Positions 52,593 through 62,226 are shown, numbered from the stretch's first letter. The stretch: DNA of 64,000 nt from Akkermansia muciniphila (GCF_002884975.1 NZ_PJKB01000001.1:1078596-1142595); one strand, 5' to 3'. Program-made: numbers and translations. The notes: generated from the sequence alone by a model not told the origin.

Positions 52593-53843
52593 TCATGTTG
52601 TCCCGGGACTTTCTTCCGGAGAAAACCTGAAGTTGCGCCAGAACGGAATGCCCAGCATCCAGACGGAGAACAGGGTTTCTAGCCCTCCCGCCATGATGAT
52701 CGTCGTGGAGACGCCCCAGGCATCCACTACCGCGCCCCAGCCCATGGCAGCCAGGGGCTGCACTCCGATGGTGACGATGCTGAACAGCCCCAGAATGGCG
52801 GATTTGCGTTCCGGGGGAGCCAGAAGCTGCACGGCGGAGGAGGAGGTCACGAAGAGGGAGGACGTCGCCAGACCGGCAAAGAAGAAGCATACGGCCTGTA
52901 TTTCCACCACGGGGATGATGCCCGCCACGCACAGCGCGCTTCCCATCCACAGCGTGCCTGAGGAGAGTTTGGCCCCCACCCTGTCACTTTTGCGCGCAAA
53001 CGGCAGGACGAAGAGGATGCTGACCATGGCCCCGGCCCCCACCGCTCCCAGAATGAGGCCGGTATTCCGCGGGTTGCCGTGCATCAGCGCCGGAACAATC
53101 TGGTAAAGGGACTGCCCGCAGATGTTCTGAATCAGCGCGCTGATCATGATGAAGAGCAGGCTGCGCGAAGAGAATACCGCCTTAAGGCCGGAGGCTTTCC
53201 TTCCGGCTCCACGCTGCTTTCTGGGAGTGCAGGCATCCGTAATGCGCCCTTTCAGGGAAACCAGGCAGCCGATCAACGGCAAGCTTGCCAGCACGTTGCC
53301 GCCAAAAGCGGTTCCGGCCCCCCATTCCGCAATGATGTACCCGGCCAGCGCAGGGCCTATGGCGCGGCACGTATTGAATACCAGGGAGTACATGCCCACG
53401 GCCTCCTGCAATTGCCTGCGGGGAATCAGGTCTCCCACAAAAGCCTGCTGCGTGGGGAAGCCCACCGTCTGGTTGACGCCCATCACCAGCCCGGCGGCAT
53501 ACAGGTGCCATAGCTGGAGCATGCCAAGGATAGTGAGCAGAAACAGGCCGACAGCCACCAGCCATTGGACGCACTGCACGGCGATCAACAGTTTTCTGCG
53601 GTCAAAGCGGTCTCCCAGCCCGGCCAGCAGCATGCCGCCCAGGAAGAAAGGGAGCGCATTGAGCGCCGCCAGCAACCCCACCGCCGTAGCGGAGCCGCCG
53701 GAAATTTCATAGACAAGAATGCCCATGGCCGTGACCTGCAGCCACATCCCGATCAGGGCGGCTGCCTGTCCGGACCAGAAGATTTGCAGGTTCCTTACCT
53801 GAAGGGGCTTGAAGAAGCCCAGCCAGTCATTCAGCCATTTCAT
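52593..53843 (-). CDS. MFS efflux transporter (EntS-like branch)
   Basis: A 416-residue major facilitator with about 12 hydrophobic segments. The MFS signature GLGDRFDRRKLL follows helix 2, and the N-terminal FWSGQAAALIGMWLQVTAMGILVYEISGG is characteristic of the MFS_3 / enterobactin-exporter group. A second half-signature RKSDRVGAKLSS occurs after helix 8. It probably exports a small hydrophobic compound; the substrate is unknown. It follows the M60 peptidase gene (82 bp) on the same strand but has no evident functional link. Confidence 0.85.
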   Translation of the reverse strand: MKWLNDWLGFFKPLQVRNLQIFWSGQAAALIGMWLQVTAMGILVYEISGGSATAVGLLAALNALPFFLGGMLLAGLGDRFDRRKLLIAVQCVQWLVAVGLFLLTILGMLQLWHLYAAGLVMGVNQTVGFPTQQAFVGDLIPRRQLQEAVGMYSLVFNTCRAIGPALAGYIIAEWGAGTAFGGNVLASLPLIGCLVSLKGRITDACTPRKQRGAGRKASGLKAVFSSRSLLFIMISALIQNICGQSLYQIVPALMHGNPRNTGLILGAVGAGAMVSILFVLPFARKSDRVGAKLSSGTLWMGSALCVAGIIPVVEIQAVCFFFAGLATSSLFVTSSSAVQLLAPPERKSAILGLFSIVTIGVQPLAAMGWGAVVDAWGVSTTIIMAGGLETLFSVWMLGIPFWRNFRFSPEESPGTT

Positions 53844-53924
53844 CAGCCCACTTATCCTAGCCCCCGCCGCCGGAACCGTCCAGACGCGAGTGCGGCAACG
53901 GAAGCCTCCCCCTGCAGTCCCATT

Positions 53925-55871
53925 TTATTCCTCAGCCGTGTAACAAGCCGGGTAGTCCTTGGAGGGCAGCCACACGGGGAGGTTTTTCATCCTGTCCATG
54001 GCGCGTTCGGAGACAGGCATGCGCCATATTTTAAAGAAAGGCCCCATGTTCTTGCCCGTAACTTTGGAGAAAGCGTTCATGACCCATTCCCATTTCTTTT
54101 CATCGCTCAGCTTGCCGTTGTCGTACGGCTTGTCATGGAACTGGAGGGCCACCTGCCGAAAGGCGTCAAAACCCAGATAGTACATGAGTTCCACCCAGAA
54201 GAAGAGCTGGACTTTGTTGGGCGCTTCATTGTAGGTCTGGGCGCCGGAGAAGTATTTTTTCATCTCCGCGCTCATTCCGTACGGCCCCATGCCGCCGCCC
54301 CAGCAGGATTCAAAGTTTTTCCCGGTTCCCATGACTTCACAGACCATGGAGAAGATGTTGACGGAGACCTCCGTCTGCCCCTCCATCGTAAACGGGGGGG
54401 ACTGGTGGTTATGCCCCAGTTCATGCCACAGCCCCCAGCTTCCGGACTGGATAATGGAGCCGCTGGCTATGGAGTCCGTCCAGTCCTTCGTACCCATGGC
54501 GGGGTAGCCGGAGTGCCCGGCTCCGGCGGAAATCTGCCTGTCCACCACAAAGCGCATGGGATGGTGCAGGCGGTCCGGCTTGGTGTCCCATCCCATGATC
54601 CAGTCTTGAAGCCCCATGTTTTTTTGCAGGAATTCAACCGTTTTCTGAACATCCGGGCACCGTTTCAATTGTTCCACGGGCATCGTGACGATGAGGCGGG
54701 GCATGCAGATTTCACCCCACGGCGCCCTGGCGTTCTCCAATTGCGCGGCCCATTGTTCCGGAGTGGTTTTCCCCATGATGAACAGGGGCGACGGAACGGC
54801 TCCGGATATCTGCACCTTGAAGACCTTCCCGCGCTTTGAGCGCTGGCCCACATTCACATACACCAGGCCCCCCATCGGATTCACCATTTTCACGCGGCCC
54901 CGGTCCGCCGGAACCTGCATGGTTATTTCCGGAACCCGCTTCCACTCTTCCAGCTTATGCAGGCTGTCCGTATGGCATCCTATGCGGACGCTGATTGAGC
55001 TGTCCTTGGGCGCGCCGGACAGGGAGCAGGAGATTTCCGCTCCGGGGGGCGCATACAGCCCCGTGCTGTGCCAGCCGCCTATGTTGGAGTCTATCTCCAC
55101 CGTGCGCCGGACGAGCTGGGCGCCATCCTCCGGAACACCGGGAAAATCCTTTGCCGCCGGGCACGCCTTCAGTCCGGAGAGCTTGGCATCCTTCCACTCA
55201 CGGCATTTTTCCAGAAGCTCACGCATGCGCCGGGCGTCATTTCCGCTTTTCCACGGCGCGGCGCCCGTGGGGAATTCCTCCATCCCCTCCATTTTTTCAG
55301 CCTTGTCCCACGACCATGCTTCCAGGGGCTTGTCCGCATCCATGGGGATTTCATCCTTGCTGGGGGTGGCGTAAACGGAAAGCTCCGGCATCACGTTTTT
55401 CACGGGCTGGGGGAAGCGGCCTTCCGGTTCCGGCTCCTCTTCCTCCGCCGGAACGGGTTCCTCCTGCCTGCGGGCTTCTTCCTCACGCTCACGCCGTTCC
55501 AGCTCCTCCCTCCTCTGTTTTTCCCTTTCGTCCTGTGCCGCCTGCTCCCGGAGCTTCCGGGCCGCTTCCGCGGCCTCCCGGGCTTTTTTCTCCTGTGCTG
55601 CATCCCTGGCCTTCTGCGCTGCCAGCCGCTCCTTTTCCTTCTTTTCCCGGATTTCCCGCTCCCTCTTTATCCTCTGTTTTTCAGCAGCTTCCCGGACCGT
55701 CTTTTCCTTCACTTTGCGTTCCGCCGCCAGTTCCCGGGCAGCTTCCCTTTTCTGCACGTTATCCCGGTACAGATAATACCCGGCTCCGGCCCCGCAAACC
55801 AGCAGCAACACTAAAAACCACCCCACGGCGGAACCCCTGAGTACATTACGGGAGAAAAAAGGATTGTTCAT
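53925..55871 (-). CDS. M60-family (enhancin-like) zinc metallopeptidase with N-terminal anchor and coiled coil
   Basis: A 648-residue protein. A transmembrane anchor at about 15-34 is followed by a 100-residue Lys/Glu/Arg/Ala-rich coiled coil (41-140) and an acidic Pro/Glu linker. A beta-rich N-terminal peptidase subdomain contains GWHSTGLYAPPG. The gluzincin-type catalytic segment is WHELGHNHQ with His483, Glu484 and His487, and Glu501 in TEVSVNIFS as likely third ligand. These features define the M60-like peptidases, many of which cleave mucin-type glycoproteins and are expanded in mucosal bacteria. The anchor instead of a cleaved signal peptide would keep it cell-associated. It is fourth in the minus-strand run hydrolase, OmpA, HAD, M60, with a 142-bp gap before it. 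Confidence 0.85.
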   Translation of the reverse strand: MNNPFFSRNVLRGSAVGWFLVLLLVCGAGAGYYLYRDNVQKREAARELAAERKVKEKTVREAAEKQRIKREREIREKKEKERLAAQKARDAAQEKKAREAAEAARKLREQAAQDEREKQRREELERREREEEARRQEEPVPAEEEEPEPEGRFPQPVKNVMPELSVYATPSKDEIPMDADKPLEAWSWDKAEKMEGMEEFPTGAAPWKSGNDARRMRELLEKCREWKDAKLSGLKACPAAKDFPGVPEDGAQLVRRTVEIDSNIGGWHSTGLYAPPGAEISCSLSGAPKDSSISVRIGCHTDSLHKLEEWKRVPEITMQVPADRGRVKMVNPMGGLVYVNVGQRSKRGKVFKVQISGAVPSPLFIMGKTTPEQWAAQLENARAPWGEICMPRLIVTMPVEQLKRCPDVQKTVEFLQKNMGLQDWIMGWDTKPDRLHHPMRFVVDRQISAGAGHSGYPAMGTKDWTDSIASGSIIQSGSWGLWHELGHNHQSPPFTMEGQTEVSVNIFSMVCEVMGTGKNFESCWGGGMGPYGMSAEMKKYFSGAQTYNEAPNKVQLFFWVELMYYLGFDAFRQVALQFHDKPYDNGKLSDEKKWEWVMNAFSKVTGKNMGPFFKIWRMPVSERAMDRMKNLPVWLPSKDYPACYTAEE

Positions 55872-56013
55872 GTGATCAGAATTTGGAATGAATCGTCATC
55901 ATTTCCTCATTCCAAACATTCCTTGTCAATCCGATTCTTCCTTTTCCACAGGCATTTTCATGGAAGAACGCGCCAAAGCGGACTGTCAAGGATCAGCCTC
56001 CCACGCCCGATCC

Positions 56014-56889
56014 TCAGAAATCCGCCTTCGGAATATCCGTGTTCATGCGGAAATGGGGGAGCGCCCCATGCACCAGGCCGTCCAGCACGCCGCGGGTGCG
56101 CGGCTCCGTGCTGACGTATCCGTGGCCGCAGGCAACCATTGCTTTCACCTCCGCCGCCGCGTTGGAGGGACAGCACCGGAACGCTTCCGGCAAATGCCGC
56201 ATGGCGTCCAGGTCATTGTGCCCGTCGCCGAAGATGGCGGCATGGACGGGCGGCACGCGGAACCGGGACGCCACAAAGGCCAGCGCGGTTCCCTTGTTAT
56301 AATCACGGTGGCTGAAACGCAGGTAGGGGCCGGCCCGCTGCGTCACGATTTCCTCATACGGGCCCACCCTGTCCTGAATGACGCAGGAGACGTCGTCCAG
56401 CCCGCAGGCGTCATTCACCACCAGGGAAAAGGCGTCATTGGCCTGCCTCCGCAGCTCCAGGCCGGAAAAACGGCATTCCAGATGCGCCATCAGTTCTTCC
56501 AGCATGCCGCCGTAACGGCTGAACAGGTCATCATGCGCCACCGCGCAGGCATCATTCCACGGAAGGCCGGGCATCAGCCTTCCTTCCGCATCCGCCAGAT
56601 GGACGTTGCGCTCCATCGTCACCGTAAAGTCCGGGGCAAACGCTTCCGGGTCATCATGGAACAGGTCCATCAGCCCTTCCCGCAGATAAACGGTATCCCT
56701 CCCCGTATTGATGCCCCACAGCACTCCGTACCGTGCCCGGAGTCCGCGCATGATGCTGAAAAACATGCGCCTTTCCCCTGCGGGACCGCCCATCGTGAAC
56801 AGGGTATCGTCAAAGTCAAAGGAAAAAAGGTACCGGGGCCGTTCCGGCAAGGGGAGCGCCCGGACCGGCAGAAAACGCATCAATTCCAT
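56014..56889 (-). CDS. HAD-superfamily hydrolase, Cof/sucrose-phosphatase-like
   Basis: A 291-residue HAD protein. Motif I is FSFDFDDTLF (D-x-D, with the second Asp as general acid). The GINTGRD segment corresponds to motif II, and IFGDGHNDLDAMRHL is motif IV with two acidic metal ligands. The C2-type cap between about 70 and 200 suggests a sugar-phosphate substrate, but the enzyme is unassigned. Its start lies 1 bp after the OmpA gene ends, so it is co-translated with it. Confidence 0.82.
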   Translation of the reverse strand: MELMRFLPVRALPLPERPRYLFSFDFDDTLFTMGGPAGERRMFFSIMRGLRARYGVLWGINTGRDTVYLREGLMDLFHDDPEAFAPDFTVTMERNVHLADAEGRLMPGLPWNDACAVAHDDLFSRYGGMLEELMAHLECRFSGLELRRQANDAFSLVVNDACGLDDVSCVIQDRVGPYEEIVTQRAGPYLRFSHRDYNKGTALAFVASRFRVPPVHAAIFGDGHNDLDAMRHLPEAFRCCPSNAAAEVKAMVACGHGYVSTEPRTRGVLDGLVHGALPHFRMNTDIPKADF

Positions 56890-56890
56890 G

Positions 56891-58333
56891 TCAGGCCAGC
56901 CCTCCCTTCACCCCGGCACGGCTTTCCGCACGCACAACGGGTTCCGCCAGGGGAATATCATCCTCCACCGGCTCCGCCGAAGGGATGTGCTCATCCACGG
57001 GCTCCGCGGACGGAATGGTTTCCGGAACAGGTTCCGCCTCGGGAATGTTTTCCTGCCGCGGCTGAGGCTTTTCCGGACGCGCAGGAGCGGGGCGCACTGC
57101 CGGAGCGGGAGACGGGGGCCGAGCGGCGGGGGGCGCCTTCTTTTCTGCGGAGGAAGCGGGGACTTTAGCCCGGGCCCCCGCTCCGGCACGCACCTGGCGG
57201 GCAATGGGAGTATTCATGTCCACGGCATACGTGACGGGCAGGCTTCCGGCAGGGATTTCCTCTCCCGGCTTGCGCATGTGGATTTCCACCCTGCGGTTGG
57301 CCGCCTGGGCATTCTGGTCCCCCCTGGTGGAAACCACCGGACGGGAGGCCCCGCATGCGCGGATGTACAGCCTGCATTCCCCGTTCGGCCGCGTCAGGGC
57401 AATGCCGTTATCCTTCAGCCACTGGCGCACGGCATTCGCCCGCATCAGGGAGAGCACGGCGTTGTATTCTTCAGAACCGAAGCTGTCCGTATGGCCTTCC
57501 ACAATGAAGATCGTATCCGGGTTTTTCATCATCAGCCCCGCGAGCTGGAGCATGCTGAGACGGGCGGAGTTCTTCATCACCACCTTGTTGTATTCAAACA
57601 GCAGGTCCGCGCCCAGCCTGCTGTAACCGCTGTCTTTCCCCAAAGAAGACTGGGCCATCAACTGGGAGAGGGACTTGCTGCCGTCCGGCAGGTGGGAATC
57701 ATCCTGGCCGCCCGCACCCTTGAGCTTGTTGTTATACCATTCGTCCGGATTGACCATGTCCGGCTCCGCCGTCTTGATCGTCGCCGGGCTGGGAGAGGTT
57801 TTCAATGCTTCGGGGGGAGAAGGTTCCGGCAGTCCCTGCGCAACGGCCTTCATATCCACCTGCGGCATTTTGGGGGAGAGGGATTCCGGCGGGGACGGGG
57901 CCACCGGATCAGCGGAGAAGCTGGTTTCCCCGGGAGCGATCACCACCTCTTCCGGCACCATGTCCTCCAGGTCCGGCAATTCCGGGGGAGTGTCTTCCAG
58001 CTGCTCAATGTCCGGCGGTTCAACGGCCTCCGCCACATCCGGAGCCGGGCGGTCATCCGCCCTCAGCACAATTTTTTCAGGCAGCGGCATCCGGTCCTCC
58101 GGAAGTGCGGGCGCCTTATGCACATGGATGCCCAGGTCAAACCAGCTCAGGACGATGAAGCCCAGGTAATGCACCAGCACGGCAGCAAGAAGGGCGCCCA
58201 CCGCCACCGCGGCCAGATGGCGCGGCGCAGGCAGGATGAAACGGCTGCGCCTGCGGCGGTTCTCGCGGAATTCACGGCTGTTGTCCTGATTCGCACTCAC
58301 GGGATAGTCAACAAAGGGAGAGGCCCGGTTCAT
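56891..58333 (-). CDS. OmpA-family peptidoglycan-binding protein with proline-rich tail
   Basis: A 480-residue protein. A basic cytoplasmic N-terminus precedes one transmembrane helix at about 40-64, followed by a Pro/Glu-rich linker. The OmpA-like domain lies at about 235-375, with FEYNKVVMKNSA, FIVEGHTDSFGSEEYN, LSLMRANAVRQWL and the ANRRVEIHM diaminopimelate-binding arginine. The tail has a 10-residue repeat x-IP-x-AEPV-x-x, four copies at about 428-465. It resembles TolR/MotB-like inner-membrane-anchored proteins that bind peptidoglycan, rather than an OmpA barrel. The start overlaps the hydrolase stop (ATGA), and the HAD gene follows directly. Confidence 0.85.
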   Translation of the reverse strand: MNRASPFVDYPVSANQDNSREFRENRRRRSRFILPAPRHLAAVAVGALLAAVLVHYLGFIVLSWFDLGIHVHKAPALPEDRMPLPEKIVLRADDRPAPDVAEAVEPPDIEQLEDTPPELPDLEDMVPEEVVIAPGETSFSADPVAPSPPESLSPKMPQVDMKAVAQGLPEPSPPEALKTSPSPATIKTAEPDMVNPDEWYNNKLKGAGGQDDSHLPDGSKSLSQLMAQSSLGKDSGYSRLGADLLFEYNKVVMKNSARLSMLQLAGLMMKNPDTIFIVEGHTDSFGSEEYNAVLSLMRANAVRQWLKDNGIALTRPNGECRLYIRACGASRPVVSTRGDQNAQAANRRVEIHMRKPGEEIPAGSLPVTYAVDMNTPIARQVRAGAGARAKVPASSAEKKAPPAARPPSPAPAVRPAPARPEKPQPRQENIPEAEPVPETIPSAEPVDEHIPSAEPVEDDIPLAEPVVRAESRAGVKGGLA

Positions 58334-59442
58334 GAACCGGAAGGCGCCGTGCCCGTAGCGGGTGCACTGTAGGATTCATGGGACAACACCCTGGGCATGG
58401 GCATGCGCGTATTCTCGTGAATCCATTCCGCAATGCCAGCCTGGAGCTCGTCATCCCCCGCGTAGACATTGACCTTGTAGGTTTTCTCAAATTTTTCCCC
58501 CTTCTTTCCTTCAATGGAGTGAAGGAAGGTCCGTTCCCGGGTGCCGTAGGGCTCCCCTTCCCGGATGGATTCATAAAGCTGCTTTTTCTCGTTCTTCAGG
58601 GAATCGTAAATGCTCAGGCAGTCCTCCAGCGTGGAGAAGAAATACTGGTTGGTACAGACCACCATGACCGGATAGTCCAGTTTCAGGGCGTCATCCACCG
58701 GAGCCACGTCAAACGTGCTGAAATTGGCCCTCCAGTCCACGCCGGCGTCCAGAAGCCAGTAGGCGGCGTAGCAGAGGGGTTTGCCCCAGTCCTGCTCCAT
58801 CTCCCGGACAGCCACGGTTTTAAGGGACGGGAAGCAGTCCATGCTGATCATGCAGCGGATGCGCGGGTCTTCAGACGCGGCTTTCAGCAGCACGGCAGCG
58901 CCGAAGCCCTGCCCCACGGCGGCCACGGGCGGCAGCCCCCCCTCTTTCCGGGAAACGGCGTCCAGCAACGCCGTCACGTCCGCATATTCCTTCAATCCGT
59001 ACGTGCAGAATTTCCGGGCGTTGTCCTTCCCGCGCGGATTCCATACCAGACACGTGTACCCGGCTCCGGTCAGGCCTTCCGCCAGCGGCAGGGAGCTTTT
59101 CACCCCCTGATCCCAGGCAGTGGCTATCACGACCAGCTCCGGCTTTGCCTCCAGATGCGGCATATTGCCGCGCATTTTCAAGGCATCACGCACGCGGCTC
59201 TGGCGCGGGGACAGGGCCTCCGGACGGCCCGGGCGCACCAGGTAGCCTTCAATGGCCGTGCCGTCCGCGGAGACGGCCTCCACAGGCTCCATCGCCAGGG
59301 AATCCGCCACAGGGGAATCAGCGCCTTCATCCCCGCCCACGGGAACGAGCAGCGGGGTGGACACATACCAGGCAAACCACACCAGGACGCCCACCGCCGC
59401 AAGAATGAGCAGAAGAAACAGTTGAACAAGACGTTTGAACAT
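58330..59442 (-). CDS. Membrane-anchored alpha/beta-hydrolase-fold protein lacking the nucleophile serine
   Basis: A 370-residue protein with an N-terminal hydrophobic anchor (residues 5-28) and an alpha/beta-hydrolase core (VVIATAWDQG, GAGYTCLVWNPRGKDNA, YADVTALLDAV). The nucleophile elbow, normally G-x-S-x-G, reads VGQGFGAAVLL with glycine in place of serine. The core also has a MVVCTNQYFFSTLEDC segment where the acid residue is expected and a WIHENTRMP C-terminal region. It may be a catalytically inactive scaffold or use another residue. It is the first gene of the operon with OmpA and HAD proteins. Confidence 0.75.
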   Translation of the reverse strand: MFKRLVQLFLLLILAAVGVLVWFAWYVSTPLLVPVGGDEGADSPVADSLAMEPVEAVSADGTAIEGYLVRPGRPEALSPRQSRVRDALKMRGNMPHLEAKPELVVIATAWDQGVKSSLPLAEGLTGAGYTCLVWNPRGKDNARKFCTYGLKEYADVTALLDAVSRKEGGLPPVAAVGQGFGAAVLLKAASEDPRIRCMISMDCFPSLKTVAVREMEQDWGKPLCYAAYWLLDAGVDWRANFSTFDVAPVDDALKLDYPVMVVCTNQYFFSTLEDCLSIYDSLKNEKKQLYESIREGEPYGTRERTFLHSIEGKKGEKFEKTYKVNVYAGDDELQAGIAEWIHENTRMPMPRVLSHESYSAPATGTAPSGS

Positions 59443-59622
59443 GGAAAGACGGTGCCTGCAAGGCAGTTATCGGAAAGGTTCTATCCCATCCTGCTTACGT
59501 TGACAACCCTCAACTTCTATCAGGCTAATATCCTCCGCCGTCCTACACCGCCCTCCCGGCGGCCAAATAACGCTTTATTTCCCTCCCCCGATCTGGCATC
59601 CTTGCCCCACCTTCCTTTTTTC

Positions 59623-61017
59623 ATGGCAATCCAGGCCCGACATTTCCGCCAATGGTCCGCGTTCCTCCTCCTGCTTGCGCTGGGAGGAACGGCGGCCTGG
59701 TTCCTGATGCCCCGGGAGTGGTCCCAGATGCAGTGGGAAATTCCCGGCACGCCGTCCGAATATCCGCTGGCCCAGCTCCTGCGCCCCTGGCTCATCCTGG
59801 CGGGGTGCTTCCTTCCCGCGCTGGGCATGTTCCTGTACAATCGGGCGGGCATCATGGACAGGTATGTGGCGCGCACCTGGTTCACGGCCTTCATCATGTG
59901 CACGGCCATCCTGACGCTGATTTACATCATCGGGGATTTTGCGGACAACGTGGGGGACCTGATGAACCTGGATTCCCCCCTCGCGGGCACCTTCCGCTTT
60001 TACCTGAGCCAGCTGCCCATGATCCTGAACCTGATCCTTCCCTATACCCTTCTCCTGGGAACGCTCTGGGCGCTCACCAAGCTCTCCTCCTCCTCGGAAA
60101 TCACGGGCATGCTGCAATCCGGAAGGTCCCTGCTCCGGATCAACGCCCCGGTCATCACCGGCGCCGTATTCGCGGCCATCTACTTCGGCATCTTCGGGTT
60201 CCACTGGGCGCCCAATTCCACGCTGTACAGGAAACTCATGTTCTCCTCGCTGAGCCAGAATAAAAATAACGACTCCTCCCGCAGCTCCATTTACAAGAAT
60301 GATGCTGAGTCCCGCATCTGGTACGTGGGCAATCCTCCCGGCATCGATTCCCCCGGAGAACCGTTCAGGCAGGTGCGCGTGGAGCAGTTCAGCGCGCCCG
60401 GCAAGATGGAATACGAGCTGTTTGCAGATGAGGCCTCCTGGGACCCGGCTTCCAGGACATGGACGTTCCGCCATGCCATCAAGAGAAATTATTCCCAGGA
60501 AGAGCCCCGGCAACTGAACGACGTGCCCGTTTTTGACGGCCTGGAGTACCGGACGCTGAAAGAGCAATATCCTGAAACCCCATGGCAGCTGATTTCCCCC
60601 AACGTCCGCGTGGACACCCAGGGAACTCCGGCTCTCCAGGAAATCCTCAAGGCCGGCACCATGAACGCCAAATACCTCAGAAGCCTGCAGACGGAATGGC
60701 ACGTCAGGATAGCACGCATGTTCTCCTGCATCATCCTGACGTTCATCGCCATCCCCTCCGCCATCACGTTCCAGAGGCGGTCCACTATGTCCGGCATCGG
60801 CATCGCCCTGTTCCTGGCGGCGGCCATGCTGTTCCTGTATGAGTTCTTCCCCACCCTGGCCTCCGCAGGCTACCTCCCCACCTGGCTGGGAGCGTGGATG
60901 CCCAACATCATTTACACCATCATCGCCATCCGCCTGTTCCAGACCAAGCTGGCCCACAGAAGCTTCATGGAGATGCTGAAAGGCTTGAAAAAGACACCCG
61001 TCCATGACCACCAATGA
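59623..61017 (+). CDS. LptF/LptG family LPS export permease
   Basis: A 464-residue membrane protein. Helices lie at about 12-30, 45-65, 85-110 and 125-150 in the N-terminal half. A periplasmic beta-jellyroll-type domain follows at about 200-350 (ESRIWYVGNPPG, YELFADEASWDPASRTWTF), then further helices. The profile and the IMDRYVARTWFTAFIMCTAILTLIYIIGDF start are typical of LptF/G, which with LptB extracts LPS from the inner membrane. Only one such gene is visible; a partner would be elsewhere. The start at 59623 was chosen because a long upstream in-frame extension has no family resemblance. The HAD gene overlaps the 3' end by 14 bp. Confidence 0.88.
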   Translation: MAIQARHFRQWSAFLLLLALGGTAAWFLMPREWSQMQWEIPGTPSEYPLAQLLRPWLILAGCFLPALGMFLYNRAGIMDRYVARTWFTAFIMCTAILTLIYIIGDFADNVGDLMNLDSPLAGTFRFYLSQLPMILNLILPYTLLLGTLWALTKLSSSSEITGMLQSGRSLLRINAPVITGAVFAAIYFGIFGFHWAPNSTLYRKLMFSSLSQNKNNDSSRSSIYKNDAESRIWYVGNPPGIDSPGEPFRQVRVEQFSAPGKMEYELFADEASWDPASRTWTFRHAIKRNYSQEEPRQLNDVPVFDGLEYRTLKEQYPETPWQLISPNVRVDTQGTPALQEILKAGTMNAKYLRSLQTEWHVRIARMFSCIILTFIAIPSAITFQRRSTMSGIGIALFLAAAMLFLYEFFPTLASAGYLPTWLGAWMPNIIYTIIAIRLFQTKLAHRSFMEMLKGLKKTPVHDHQ

Positions 61018-61687
61018 CCATCCTGCCGCCGTCCGGAAAGCCCGCGAACTGCTCCGGCAGGCGCAAGCCGTGATTTTTGACTTCGACGGGCTGCTGGTGG
61101 ATACGGAATACGCCATTTATTCCTCCTGGGAACGCGTGTTCTCATCCTGCGGCCATTCCCTGCCCCTGGACCTGTTCAACCAGTGCCTGGGCAGCGGCTA
61201 CACCCACTGGAACCCCGGAGACCATCTGGAACAACTGACGGGGCGTACCTACGACTGGGACAGCATCAACGGCCGCCGGCAGGAGGAAATCGTCCGCGAC
61301 CTGGAGCATGCCGGCCTTCTGCCCGGCGCGTGTGAACTCATCCGCCGCCTGGCGGCAGCCGGAACGCCCATGGGGGTGGCGTCCAGTTCATCCCACCGCT
61401 GGGTGGACGGCTGGCTGAACAAGCTGGGCATCATGCCCTGCTTCCAAACCGTCGTCTGCCGTGACGACGGCCTTCCCGTCAAACCGGACCCGGCCCTGTT
61501 CCTGAAAGCGGCGGAAAATCTGGGCGTTCCGCCCGCGCAATGCCTGGTGCTGGAAGACTCCCAGAACGGCACCACGGCTGCGTCCCGTGCAGGCATTCCC
61601 GTCATCTCCATCCCGAACCGGGTGACGGAGCAAGCGGATTTTTCCCTGGCAACCAGCAAAATCCGTTCACTGGAAGAGCTCCTTTAA
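61004..61687 (+). CDS. HAD-superfamily phosphatase / beta-phosphoglucomutase-like
   Basis: A 227-residue HAD protein of the beta-PGM subgroup. Motif I is VIFDFDGLLVDTE, motif II GVASSSSHRWVDGWL, motif III Lys in VKPDPALFLKAA, motif IV VLEDSQNGTTAASRAG. A small helical cap domain lies at about 35-95. It could be a sugar-phosphate phosphatase or mutase. It overlaps the permease gene, so the two are translationally coupled. Confidence 0.85.
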   Translation: MTTNDHPAAVRKARELLRQAQAVIFDFDGLLVDTEYAIYSSWERVFSSCGHSLPLDLFNQCLGSGYTHWNPGDHLEQLTGRTYDWDSINGRRQEEIVRDLEHAGLLPGACELIRRLAAAGTPMGVASSSSHRWVDGWLNKLGIMPCFQTVVCRDDGLPVKPDPALFLKAAENLGVPPAQCLVLEDSQNGTTAASRAGIPVISIPNRVTEQADFSLATSKIRSLEELL

Positions 61688-61737
61688 AAATCCGTTCTTT
61701 CATTCCGCAACTCTTGATTCTTGACGGAATTCCCTCC

Positions 61738-62187
61738 ATGCCTTATGTAAGGAGGATGACTTCCCAACGCATCCCATTATATCACTACCGGGTCAAAGAC
61801 AAGATTGTGGGCCCCGTCTCCCTGGCAGACCTCCATGCCCTGCTTACTTCCAAGAAGATTCTCCCTGATACCATGATCCGGGAGGAGCATTCCCAGGGCT
61901 GGATGCCGCTCACGGCGGAACTGCGCCGGCATGAGCGCCTGGCGCGCCTCAGGGCATCTGCGTTCATGCTTTCCTGCCGCCCTCCCAAATGCTGCCTTCT
62001 GTTTTACATTATTGCCTTTCTCCTTCTGGCGTGCGGCGTAGCGCATTCCATCATGCTCCACTCCATTCTTTACATGGAAGTGCTGTTCGTCCCCGCCATG
62101 GCGTTTTTTATGGGGAAAGTTCTGATGTACCTGCACCTTCTTACCGGGGGCATGAGAAAGATGCCGGCGGAGGAGCCGGAACACTGA
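61738..62187 (+). CDS. GYF_2-domain membrane protein, copy 1
   Basis: A 149-residue protein. The N-terminal GYF_2 domain (DUF4339) appears as LYHYRVKDKIVGPVSLADLHALLTSKKILPDTMIREEHSQGWMPL, followed by a basic linker and two hydrophobic helices (LLFYIIAFLLLACGVAHSI and VLFVPAMAFFMGKVLMYL). ATG at 61738 or 61756 could be the start. GYF-like domains bind proline-rich peptides in eukaryotes; the bacterial function is unknown. A paralogue follows 39 bp downstream. Confidence 0.75.
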   Translation: MPYVRRMTSQRIPLYHYRVKDKIVGPVSLADLHALLTSKKILPDTMIREEHSQGWMPLTAELRRHERLARLRASAFMLSCRPPKCCLLFYIIAFLLLACGVAHSIMLHSILYMEVLFVPAMAFFMGKVLMYLHLLTGGMRKMPAEEPEH

Positions 62188-62226
62188 CCGGACGCAAACG
62201 TTTCCCTACTCTCTCCCCTCTAACTT

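Noticed and set aside
59498-59532. TTGACA followed by TAATAT upstream of the LptF/G gene as a promoter
   Set aside because: The spacing is about 20 bp, too long for a standard promoter, so it was not listed.
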